Below, in pieces: positions 7,863 to 14,264 of a DNA stretch of 14,264 bases (position 1 is its first letter; every line of letters begins with the position of its first letter). Made by a program: the position numbers and the translations under genes. The notes under the pieces were generated by a model. It was not told the origin of the DNA and made no database searches. It was given only the letters and a program-made list of their open reading frames with translations. Origin of the DNA: an uncultured Veillonellaceae bacterium (lineage in GTDB: Bacteria > Bacillota > Negativicutes > Veillonellales > Megasphaeraceae); contig UREG01000035.1 of NCBI GenBank assembly GCA_900546795.1, positions 1 to 14,264 of the forward strand. Reading direction: 5' to 3'.

Positions 7863-8270
7863 TCATCCTTTCTGCTGGGCGGCAATGGAAAGCTTATGTA
7901 CGCCCGCTCCTTTTAAAGTATCCATAATCGCTACAACCTGACCATGCACAGCCCGTTCATCTGCCTGCAAAATAACGGCAACATTCGGATTTTCCTGTAC
8001 ATGCTTATCCATGATTGCTTTCACTTCATCAATAGCCGCAGGTTTAGAATCTACGGTAATATGACCGGCCGCATCCAACGTAATAATTACGGGCATCTGC
8101 ACCGGAGCCGATGCCGTCTGCGCCTGCGGCAGCTGTACATCCAACGCTTTCTGCGTTACAGTCTGCAAGCTGTTCATCATAAAAAACACCAGCAGGAAAA
8201 AGATAATGTCAATCATGGGTATGATCATAAACTGCAGCGATTCATTTTGATAGTTTTTGCGGAAATTCAT
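7863..8270 (-). CDS. exbD: ExbD, proton-channel subunit of the TonB motor
   Basis: This 135-residue protein has one membrane helix near the N-terminus. The segment IIPMIDIIFFLLVFFMM carries Asp21 at the position of the conserved channel aspartate of ExbD/TolR proteins. The remainder (about 45-135), with ALDVQLPQAQ, VIITLDAAGHI and VILQADERAVHGQVVAIMDTLKGAGVHKLSIA, is the usual periplasmic domain. With ExbB it forms the proton-driven motor that energises TonB. The start ATG is two bases after the exbB stop, with GGAGG inside the exbB end as the ribosome site, so translation is probably coupled. TolR is the alternative name, but the adjacent tonB and absence of tolA/tolB favour ExbD. Confidence 0.93.
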   Translation of the reverse strand: MNFRKNYQNESLQFMIIPMIDIIFFLLVFFMMNSLQTVTQKALDVQLPQAQTASAPVQMPVIITLDAAGHITVDSKPAAIDEVKAIMDKHVQENPNVAVILQADERAVHGQVVAIMDTLKGAGVHKLSIAAQQKG

Positions 8271-8272
8271 GA

Positions 8273-8893
8273 TTACCGCCCTCCCTGTTCCGCCTCTACG
8301 TGCAGAATATTAAGACATAGTTTCTCCGCATCAGATAAGTGCGTATTCATCTGATGAGAAAAGAAGGTATAGACACAAAATGCAAGTACAGCTACCAGCA
8401 ATCCTGTCGCCGTAGCAACCAACGCTTCTCCGATGCCGCCGGTGATCGCCATCGCTCCGCCGCCGTCATCCAACACACTGAACGTCCCAATCATACCGAC
8501 GACCGTTCCCAGCAATCCAAGCAGCGGCGCCAACGTTACTATCGCGCTCAGATAGTCCATGTACCGCCGAAAATGAATCGACTCGAGCGACATTTGCGCT
8601 TCAAATGCAGTCTGCATCGACTTGGGCTGTCCTTCATGCACTAAACCGGCATAAATAATACGGCTCATAGCCGTATCCGTATTCATGCACAGTGCTTTCG
8701 CATCTCCCCACTGATTATGTGTCAGCAATTCATATACGGTATTAAAGAATTTAATTGCTCCTTTTTGATTTGCCCGGTAGTATTGAAATCGTTCTGCTGC
8801 AATGGCCACCGTAACCAATGAAAATACCAACAACGGATACATGACGAAACCGCCGCGATGAAATAAATGCACTACATAATTTAAACCATCCAC
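8273..8893 (-). CDS. exbB: ExbB, MotA/TolQ/ExbB-family subunit of the TonB motor
   Basis: The protein has about 206 residues and three membrane helices: one near the N-terminus (MYPLLVFSLVTVAIAAERF) and two after residue 110 (YLSAIVTLAPLLGLLGTVVGMIGTF and IGEALVATATGLLVAVLAFCVYTFF). The APLLGLLGTVVGM and EALVATATGLLVAV segments are diagnostic of the family. It surrounds ExbD in the inner membrane and conducts protons. I place the start at the GTG at 8893 because AGAGGTGG lies five bases before it. A GTG at 8902 would add three residues but sits inside that ribosome site. It is the first gene of the cluster and lies directly behind a strong promoter. Confidence 0.93.
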   Translation of the reverse strand: MDGLNYVVHLFHRGGFVMYPLLVFSLVTVAIAAERFQYYRANQKGAIKFFNTVYELLTHNQWGDAKALCMNTDTAMSRIIYAGLVHEGQPKSMQTAFEAQMSLESIHFRRYMDYLSAIVTLAPLLGLLGTVVGMIGTFSVLDDGGGAMAITGGIGEALVATATGLLVAVLAFCVYTFFSHQMNTHLSDAEKLCLNILHVEAEQGGR

Positions 8894-8914
8894 TGCTTCC
8901 ACCTCTTTAATATT

Positions 8915-8953
8915 TTTTTCATTTTATATTGAATACGTTTTTCATTTTATATT
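8915..8953. repeat. 16-base perfect direct repeat over the exbB promoter, candidate operator
   Basis: The sequence TTTTTCATTTTATATT (plus strand) occurs at 8915-8930 and again at 8938-8953, a 23-base period, close to two helical turns. The upstream copy contains the -10 box; the second covers the early transcribed region. Two copies on about the same helix face suit cooperative repressor binding. No canonical 19-base Fur inverted repeat is seen. In such AT-rich DNA a duplication by slippage without function is also possible. Confidence 0.5.
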
Positions 8954-8972
8954 TTACAATTCATTCTGTCAA
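8944..8972 (-). promoter_or_regulatory. Sigma-70-type promoter of the heme uptake operon
   Basis: On the minus strand a perfect -35 hexamer TTGACA (8972-8967) is followed by a 17-base spacer and TAAAAT (8949-8944), five of six matches to the -10 consensus. Transcription would start near 8937, about 45 bases before the exbB GTG. It is the best promoter match in the window and the only one upstream of the nine-gene cluster. A direct repeat overlaps the -10 and continues downstream. Confidence 0.72.
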
Positions 8973-8983
8973 TTCATAAAAAT

Positions 8984-9269
8984 TTGATTTTCGGTATCAA
9001 TAATGCATGCCGGTATACAAAAACTCAAGCTAAACATTTCCATTTTCGAAAATCTGCTTATCTCCTGGATTCTCACTTCTTATCACTCTCTATTTTTCAA
9101 AGTTACGCGGAAATATCACACCAATTCTCTCTTTTTATTCTCTATATTTTCCTTATATACACGGGATAAAATTGATATTTTATATTATTTCATACTTATT
9201 TAATCCAATATTGATTTTTAACTTTTCAATAATTTTCTTATTATTTATTTTCTTCTTTCTCTACTTCAT
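8984..9269. other. AT-rich intergenic stretch, no gene seen
   Basis: Apart from the exbB promoter at one end and the ATPase terminator at the other, this stretch is strongly AT-rich. Two short overlapping plus-strand frames (61 and 66 codons, starting near 8984 and 9003) lack ribosome sites and recognisable features and are probably chance. A palindrome ATAAAAT-TGAT-ATTTTAT lies at 9166-9183; in this composition it is weak evidence for a protein site. No tRNA or known riboswitch shape is recognised. Confidence 0.55.
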
Positions 9270-9315
9270 AAAAAATACTCTCTAAATGACATTTGTCATT
9301 CAGAGAGTATTTTTT
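9270..9315 (-). terminator. Intrinsic terminator of the metal ATPase gene (symmetrical hairpin)
   Basis: Bases 9270-9283 and 9302-9315 are perfectly complementary (14 pairs). After one mismatch the stem continues with AATGAC/GTCATT (9285-9290 with 9295-9300) and a four-base ATTT loop. Read on the minus strand the hairpin ends in a run of T, about 14 bases after the ATPase stop. A-runs on the other side make it able to work in both directions. Confidence 0.85.
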
Positions 9316-9328
9316 CATACATTATATT

Positions 9329-11827
9329 TTATGCCATGTCAGATTTCATATATAAAATCCGAATCGCGTTCAGCACGCATAAGATGGCCACACCAGTGTC
9401 CGCAAAAACAGCAGCCCACATCGAGGCATAACCTAAAAATCCGGCTGCCATAATTGCCACTTTTACAGCAATAGCAAAAATAATATTCTGCCAGGCAATT
9501 TGGTTGGTTTTATAGGAAATATGCAGAGCTTTTACAATCGCTTGAACGCTGTTGTTCATAAAAACTATATCTGCCGCTTCAATTGCCGCATCTGCTCCGC
9601 TGCCCATTGCAGAACCTACATCAGCATTGGCCAGCACGGGAGCATCATTGATCCCATCTCCTACAAAGAGAACCGGTCCATATTCCTCCCTGCTTTTTTG
9701 CAGCGCCGTTAACTTTTCATGAGGAAGCAGCTGGCTATGGATTTCTCCAACGCCTAATTCTTTTCCTACCGCATTAGCAGCCTTTTCATTATCTCCCGTC
9801 AGCATAACTGTTACGATCCCCATTCGATGCAGAGCGTTTACCGCTTCTTTTGCATCGGGCTTGATCGTATCCGATACCTGTATTTTCCCGGCATACTGAT
9901 GATTTATCCCTATATATACGACTGCACCGGCATGAGGTTCTGTATCCTCAGGAACGAAAATTCCCTGTTCTGCCAATAGTCCGACGTTTCCGCAAGAGAT
10001 CCTATCTCCCTGAATCAAAGCAGTTATACCTTTACCAGCAATTTCCTGCACTTGCTCCGCAGCGCTTAACAACAATCCCTGCTGCTTTGCCGCAGCAACA
10101 ATACTCTTTGCGATCGGATGCGTTGACGCCTGCTCTGCACTGGCACAAATTTCCAGAAGTTTTTCCTTTGCAATATGTCCCGCCGGAGTAATGTGCTGTA
10201 CAGAAAAATCGCCTTTTGTCAGTGTGCCGGTTTTATCCATGACGACTGCCTTCACTCGTTTCAATGTTTCCAGCGATATGCCGCCTTTAAACAAGATTCC
10301 CTGTTTGGAACCGGCGCCGATACCAGAAAAAAATGTCAGCGGCACCGATAATACCAATGCGCAGGGACAGCTGATCACCAGAAACGTCATCGCCGTATAA
10401 AACCAATGATACCATTCCCCGGTGATCAGAGAAGGAACAATTGCCGTTATCACCGCAATCGCTACCACAAGGGGCGTATATACTTTAGCAAATCTGCGGA
10501 TAAATCGGTCTATTGTCGGCTTGTTCGCCGCCGCATTCTCTACCGCATCGAGTACTTTTGTAACCGTAGATTCAGCCAATTCTTTTTCTACTCGAAGCAG
10601 CAGCTGCCCGTCTATATTAATAGCACCTGAAAGAAGCGCCGTGCCTTCTGCCGCTTGCACAGGAACCGGTTCCCCGGTGATAGGAGCCGTATCGATCTGG
10701 CTGCTTCCTTGTACGACCAGTCCATCCAGCGGAATTCGCTCGCCCGGCCGTATTTGAAGAATATCTCCAATTCGGATGTCTTCAATCCCCACGATTTCCG
10801 TTTTGCCGCCGCGAACTCGATGAACTTCATCCGGCCGCATATCAATCGTATCCATGATTTGCCCCCGGCTTTTCGCAACGGCTTTTTCTTCAAAAAATTC
10901 CCCAATACGATAAAAAAGGATAACACCGACGGCTTCTTCATAGGCCATAATAGCGAATGCCCCTAACGTAGCGATTGCCATAAGGAAGTTTTCATCCAAC
11001 ATCTGTCCTTTTCCAAGATTGGCAATTGCCGCTTTCAAGATTCGCCACCCGGCGGCAAGATAGGCCAGGACATACGCATATATCGCATAGCTATCCGGAA
11101 TAAGAGACGTCCACTCCGCAATACAAAATAGCACAAGACTAATCGCAATCTCAGATTTCTCCAAGCCTGATACTCCGCCAATAGCCAGTTCCCGCCGTTT
11201 TGCTCTTTCCGTTCCAGCTTCCCGGAAAATAACACCATCTTCAATAGAATCCGCGATTTGCTGTATTTTTTCTAAAAGATCTTTTTCTTTAGATTTAATT
11301 TTCAGCTGCTGTAATTCAAAAGAAAGAATGGCCTCCTCTACTTCCGACATAGACCGAATCGCCTCTTCTATCTTTCCGGCGCAGTGTGCGCAGTTTAAAT
11401 TTTCTATGAGGAATATACGGAACTCTCCCACCCCTTCGCGGGCAACGGTGATCCCTTCTTCAATCTGATCACAAAGATTCTGCAGATGCTCGGTGAGATC
11501 GCACTCTGTATTCTGCCATACACGAAGCTTTTTCGTCATGAATGTCAGCTCAGCTTTCTCTACCCCGGCTAATTCTCCTGCCGCTTCCTCAATTTTTCCA
11601 CCGCAATTGGCACAGGCCAGTCCGTTGAGGATATATACCCGTTCTATTGCTTCCTGCCCGCATTTTTCTTTCTGTTCTATCACTCTTTGCTCATGGCTAT
11701 GTTCATGGCTATGTACATGTTCATGACAATATACATGTTCGTGACTATGTTCACAAACTCTTTCCTCAGATACTTCAGCCACCATAGCGCCGCAAGCATC
11801 TTCCGTTTTTTTCTGTATATCTCCCAT
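9329..11827 (-). CDS. zntA: Zn/Cd/Pb-exporting P1B-type ATPase with His-rich N-terminus and two HMA domains
   Basis: This 832-residue inner-membrane pump expels divalent heavy metals. A His/Glu/Cys-rich segment (about 24-46) is followed by two heavy-metal-associated domains with GLACANCGGKIE (69-80) and NLNCAHCAGKIE (143-154). Then come membrane helices, TGEP (384-387), CPC in the metal-binding helix (487-489), the phosphorylation motif DKTGTLT (531-537), HP (570-571) and GDGINDAP (723-730). Lys789 and the ADTG aspartate (Asp810) near the C-terminus match the Lys/Asp pair known to matter in ZntA, pointing to Zn2+/Cd2+/Pb2+ rather than Cu+. Start ATG at 11827 has AAGGAG eight bases upstream. 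It is a single-gene unit with its own promoter and terminator. The exact metal is not proved by sequence. Confidence 0.93.
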   Translation of the reverse strand: MGDIQKKTEDACGAMVAEVSEERVCEHSHEHVYCHEHVHSHEHSHEQRVIEQKEKCGQEAIERVYILNGLACANCGGKIEEAAGELAGVEKAELTFMTKKLRVWQNTECDLTEHLQNLCDQIEEGITVAREGVGEFRIFLIENLNCAHCAGKIEEAIRSMSEVEEAILSFELQQLKIKSKEKDLLEKIQQIADSIEDGVIFREAGTERAKRRELAIGGVSGLEKSEIAISLVLFCIAEWTSLIPDSYAIYAYVLAYLAAGWRILKAAIANLGKGQMLDENFLMAIATLGAFAIMAYEEAVGVILFYRIGEFFEEKAVAKSRGQIMDTIDMRPDEVHRVRGGKTEIVGIEDIRIGDILQIRPGERIPLDGLVVQGSSQIDTAPITGEPVPVQAAEGTALLSGAINIDGQLLLRVEKELAESTVTKVLDAVENAAANKPTIDRFIRRFAKVYTPLVVAIAVITAIVPSLITGEWYHWFYTAMTFLVISCPCALVLSVPLTFFSGIGAGSKQGILFKGGISLETLKRVKAVVMDKTGTLTKGDFSVQHITPAGHIAKEKLLEICASAEQASTHPIAKSIVAAAKQQGLLLSAAEQVQEIAGKGITALIQGDRISCGNVGLLAEQGIFVPEDTEPHAGAVVYIGINHQYAGKIQVSDTIKPDAKEAVNALHRMGIVTVMLTGDNEKAANAVGKELGVGEIHSQLLPHEKLTALQKSREEYGPVLFVGDGINDAPVLANADVGSAMGSGADAAIEAADIVFMNNSVQAIVKALHISYKTNQIAWQNIIFAIAVKVAIMAAGFLGYASMWAAVFADTGVAILCVLNAIRILYMKSDMA

Positions 11828-11854
11828 TCGCTCTTCTCCTTTCTTTTCAGCTTT

Positions 11855-11884
11855 ATCTTAACATATGAACACTCATTCATTCAA
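11855..11884 (-). promoter_or_regulatory. Metal-ATPase promoter with ArsR/SmtB-like operator between -35 and -10
   Basis: On the minus strand TTGAAT (11884-11879) and TAAGAT (11860-11855) are 18 bases apart, each four of six matches to consensus. The spacer is almost filled by ATGAA-N6-TTCAT (11865-11880). SmtB/CadC-type metal sensors bind related ATATGAACA-type half sites in just this position and release them when metal binds. No such regulator gene is in the window, so this is inference from sequence and position. Confidence 0.5.
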
Positions 11885-11947
11885 TGGTTTTCAGATTTAT
11901 TTTTCTTCAAATTTTCAACTTTCTCTTACAATCAATTAAAATTCTTC

Positions 11948-11987
11948 AAATAAAATATCCCAGCAAAAATGCTGGGATATTTTATTT
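11948..11987 (-). terminator. Strong hairpin terminator after the SLH porin
   Basis: An 18-base perfect inverted repeat (11948-11965 with 11970-11987) around an AAAA loop has CCCAGCA/TGCTGGG at its tip and A/T-rich arms that give a T-run in either direction. It starts nine bases after the porin stop. It separates the porin from the metal ATPase and may also stop antisense transcription. Confidence 0.9.
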
Positions 11988-11995
11988 GCTTTTTA

Positions 11996-13276
11996 TTAAA
12001 AAAAGTAGTTAATTTCTCCGTGGATATAGTTAGGTAGTTTATTATCATTGTCCTTATCTTTTCCACTAAATCCATACCCTAGAGACAGTTCCATGTTTTT
12101 TACCGGTACATAGGCGCTGCGCAAGAACCAAAAATGAGAACCCAGATTATCCCGCACATATGTAGGTACATAAGTAGAGCTGAATGCAGGAGTATGATTA
12201 TCCAAGTCAAAATACTGGAGCTGTATGCCATAACTTCCCGGCTTACTTACATTTGTGCCTTTATAGCCAATATATCCGGTCCAAGCATTACTGTTAGAAA
12301 ATTCATCATTATATCTTGTTTCCAACCATTCGCCGCCAAGCGTAATAGGATTCCATACACCTTTCAGACCAAAGCCATATACAGACTGATATTCCATTCC
12401 ATTCGTGATATCTATACCGCTTCCTTCACCAAACTGCATATAAAAACCGTTTGCATGAACTTCGCCTATAGATCTTTCTGCCTGAATATATCCTATTTCC
12501 GGCCGATAGGTTGCAGTATCTAGTCCTTTATAGCCGTATCCCATCTGCAAATAACCGTATGCCCCAGTCAACCGCCACTTTCCAGGAGTCCACGCTGCAA
12601 CAACTCCATCAAATACATCATCATATAAAAGCCCTTGTCCTACAGTTAAACCCGTTCGTCCCGCCTGTACATTCAAACCTTCAGAGAAATTATGAGACAA
12701 AAAAGCTTTATCCAGCAAAATATCTCCAGAATTCTTTCCTAGTTCTACATTTCCTGTGCTAAGACGAATCACCGCCTGAGTATTCTCGTCGATACTAGCC
12801 ACAGCCCGTACTCTCGCACGCAGTTCATATTTACTATTTCTTGTATTTTTTAAGTACTTGGGACCATAAATATCTGCATTAGTCCCAGAGAAGTTTTTCA
12901 CACGCAGCCGCAGATCACCACTAATTTTGACGTTATCCATCTTTTCATCTAAAGCGGTTACGCGAACACCCAAATTTTTCAACTCCGAACTAAATTCATC
13001 CACTAAACGATTGATAGCCATCTGCTGTGACATATCGACGGTATCAGCATGTGCCATAGCCTTTGCCGTCATTTGAGCCATTTCATACCGAGTGATTTCT
13101 TGATTACCTTTAAATGTGTGGTCTTCATACCCTTCTACAACACCATCATTCACTAATTGCTGTATGGACTGATATGCCCAATGTTCTTTTGGTACGTCTG
13201 TAAAAGGATTCGCCGCCACCCCGATTCCAGCAATTCCCATCATTACGGTTAATACTATCCATTGTTTTGTATTCAT
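11996..13276 (-). CDS. ompM: SLH-domain outer-membrane porin (OmpM type)
   Basis: The protein has 426 residues. A signal peptide (about 1-22, ending GVAA) leads into one SLH domain (about 23-80, NPFTDVPKEHWAYQSIQQL...ITRYEMAQM), then a heptad-like helical stretch (about 83-115, probably a trimeric coiled coil), then a beta-barrel (about 118-426) that ends NYFF, the usual C-terminal Phe of outer-membrane proteins. In Negativicutes, OmpM proteins bind polyamine-modified peptidoglycan through the SLH domain and tether the outer membrane, while the barrel forms a pore. ATG at 13276 has GGGGGA upstream and starts a proper signal peptide; a frame opening at 13309 would run into the upstream gene and bury it. 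The gene lies 14 bases after the OppF stop and ends at a strong terminator. Confidence 0.93.
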   Translation of the reverse strand: MNTKQWIVLTVMMGIAGIGVAANPFTDVPKEHWAYQSIQQLVNDGVVEGYEDHTFKGNQEITRYEMAQMTAKAMAHADTVDMSQQMAINRLVDEFSSELKNLGVRVTALDEKMDNVKISGDLRLRVKNFSGTNADIYGPKYLKNTRNSKYELRARVRAVASIDENTQAVIRLSTGNVELGKNSGDILLDKAFLSHNFSEGLNVQAGRTGLTVGQGLLYDDVFDGVVAAWTPGKWRLTGAYGYLQMGYGYKGLDTATYRPEIGYIQAERSIGEVHANGFYMQFGEGSGIDITNGMEYQSVYGFGLKGVWNPITLGGEWLETRYNDEFSNSNAWTGYIGYKGTNVSKPGSYGIQLQYFDLDNHTPAFSSTYVPTYVRDNLGSHFWFLRSAYVPVKNMELSLGYGFSGKDKDNDNKLPNYIHGEINYFF

Positions 13277-13290
13277 TTTATTCCCCCACA

Positions 13291-14256
13291 CTATTTGACT
13301 AAATGACAAGCTACCTGATGCCGATCATCAATCATTTTTAATATTGGTTTTTCTTGGCGGCAAATATCCATGCAATATACGCACCGCGTTTGGAATGGAC
13401 AGCCCGCAGGAATATCCATCGGACTTGGAAGCTCTCCTTCCAGAACCTCTATCTTCGCTTCAGCCTTAACATCAACGTTAAACACGGCCTTCATTAATGC
13501 TTGCGTATAAGGATGACGACAATCATCATGCATGGATTCCGCAGGCATTATTTCAACAACATTTCCCAAATACATAACGGCTACTTTGTGACTGATTAAA
13601 CTAACCAGAGCCAGATCGTGACAGATAAACAGATATGTGATTCCCTTTTCCTTTTGCAGCCGTACCAAGAGTTCACAAATAGTTCGCTGAACGGACACAT
13701 CTAACGCAGAGGTTGCTTCGTCGCAAATAATAATTTCTGGTTCCAAGGCCAACGCACGAGCAATACCAACACGCTGACGTTGCCCACCACTCATATTATG
13801 CGGATACCGGTCTTTAAATTCAGTTGGCAGTTCCACCATTTCCAGCAGTTCCATCGCTTTACTGTCTACTTCGCTTTTAGAAATGATGCCAAAATTCAAT
13901 AGAGGTTCACATATAATATCTTTAATCCGCATTTTTGGATTAAACGCAGCAGTCGGATCCTGAAATACCATTTGAATATACTTACGATTTTGCCGAGCTT
14001 TTTCTCCCTTATTTTTTAGAATATCTTCGCCATGAAATAAAACTTCTCCGTTTGTGGCAGCATGGATTTGAGTAATAGTCCGCATCAGTGTACTTTTCCC
14101 ACAACCGCTTTCCCCGACAATCCCCAGGGTCTGCCCTTTATGAGCCGTCAAAGAAACATCATCACAAGCTCTTAAAATCCGACCATCTTCCACTAAAAAT
14201 TCTTTCGTTAAATGCCGAATCTCCAATAAAGGATCGCCAACCTTAACGTTCGACAT
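13291..14256 (-). CDS. oppF: Oligopeptide/dipeptide ABC transporter ATPase (OppF/DppF)
   Basis: This 321-residue cytoplasmic ATPase is one of the paired ATP-binding subunits of a peptide (or nickel) importer. Walker A is GESGCGKST (48-56), the Q-loop is MVFQDPTAAFNPKM, the signature is MSGGQRQRVGIARAL, Walker B is IIICDEATSALD and the switch His is in FICHDLALV. The C-terminal oligo_HPY region has HPYTQAL and the Cys-rich CPFQTRCVYCMDIC typical of OppF/DppF, here with an additional Cys (CVYC). ATG at 14256 fits the family N-terminus, but only eight bases lie upstream, so its ribosome site is incomplete. Other transporter genes (oppD, permeases) are expected beyond the window. The sequence does not tell peptide from nickel as substrate. 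It shares a tight junction with the porin gene. Confidence 0.9.
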   Translation of the reverse strand: MSNVKVGDPLLEIRHLTKEFLVEDGRILRACDDVSLTAHKGQTLGIVGESGCGKSTLMRTITQIHAATNGEVLFHGEDILKNKGEKARQNRKYIQMVFQDPTAAFNPKMRIKDIICEPLLNFGIISKSEVDSKAMELLEMVELPTEFKDRYPHNMSGGQRQRVGIARALALEPEIIICDEATSALDVSVQRTICELLVRLQKEKGITYLFICHDLALVSLISHKVAVMYLGNVVEIMPAESMHDDCRHPYTQALMKAVFNVDVKAEAKIEVLEGELPSPMDIPAGCPFQTRCVYCMDICRQEKPILKMIDDRHQVACHLVK

Positions 14257-14264
14257 ACGGTACA

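Noticed and set aside
9166..9183. AT-rich palindrome ATAAAAT-TGAT-ATTTTAT as a Fur-type box
   Set aside because: It is about 200 bases upstream of the exbB promoter, does not match the Fur consensus well, and such palindromes are frequent by chance in this composition.
8984..9203. Two overlapping short plus-strand frames in the AT-rich intergenic region
   Set aside because: No ribosome site, no domain, and composition typical of non-coding AT-rich DNA.
13277..13309. Upstream start for the porin at 13309
   Set aside because: It would overlap the OppF end and put 11 residues before a good signal peptide; ATG at 13276 has its own ribosome site.
1..14264. CRISPR arrays, tRNA or rRNA genes, insertion sequences, phage genes
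   Set aside because: No regularly spaced repeats, tRNA or rRNA signatures, transposase or integrase genes were seen on either strand.

Overview
The window looks like a contig from a diderm (outer-membrane-bearing) Firmicute of the class Negativicutes. Two things point there. It has an SLH-domain outer-membrane porin of the OmpM type, with an N-terminal SLH domain, a coiled coil and a C-terminal beta-barrel ending in Phe. It also has a complete ExbB/ExbD/TonB system with a TonB-dependent receptor, beside genes of Firmicute character. Moderate GC content would suit a Dialister-like genus, but that is only a guess. Apart from the first ~380 bases, every gene lies on the minus strand.

Positions 1-382: the end of a plus-strand family 2 glycosyltransferase, visibly more GC-rich than the rest. 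It stops abruptly inside its catalytic domain, at the same point where the minus-strand TonB-dependent receptor loses its C-terminal beta-strands. Two broken genes meeting head-on at a 6-base join is most simply a chimeric contig join; a real rearrangement is possible.

Positions 377-8893: one long minus-strand cluster. In transcription order it is exbB, exbD, tonB, a periplasmic binding protein, a FecCD permease, an ABC ATPase, a flavodoxin, a HutW/ChuW-type radical SAM protein, and a TonB-dependent receptor. The first six genes overlap or nearly touch. An 89-base gap with possible regulatory signals precedes flavodoxin-hutW-receptor. Together they form a self-contained heme route: capture at the outer membrane, energised import, ABC transport across the inner membrane, and oxygen-independent opening of the porphyrin by a radical SAM enzyme with a dedicated flavodoxin. 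The heme assignment rests on hutW and on a HemR-like FRAP/His/NPNL region in the receptor. A strong sigma-70-type promoter lies upstream of exbB, overlapped by a 16-base direct repeat.

Positions 8903-9328: AT-rich non-coding DNA with that promoter and a long hairpin terminator for the next gene.

Positions 9329-11890: a Zn/Cd/Pb-exporting P1B-type ATPase with a His-rich N-terminus and two heavy-metal-associated domains. Its promoter has an ArsR/SmtB-like inverted repeat between -35 and -10.

Positions 11948-14256: a strong terminator, the SLH porin, and an OppF/DppF peptide-transporter ATPase only 14 bases upstream of the porin. More of the peptide transporter probably lies beyond the window end.

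The most notable content is the heme locus, especially its Met-rich extended HutW, its Gly/Ser-linker TonB and its own flavodoxin.
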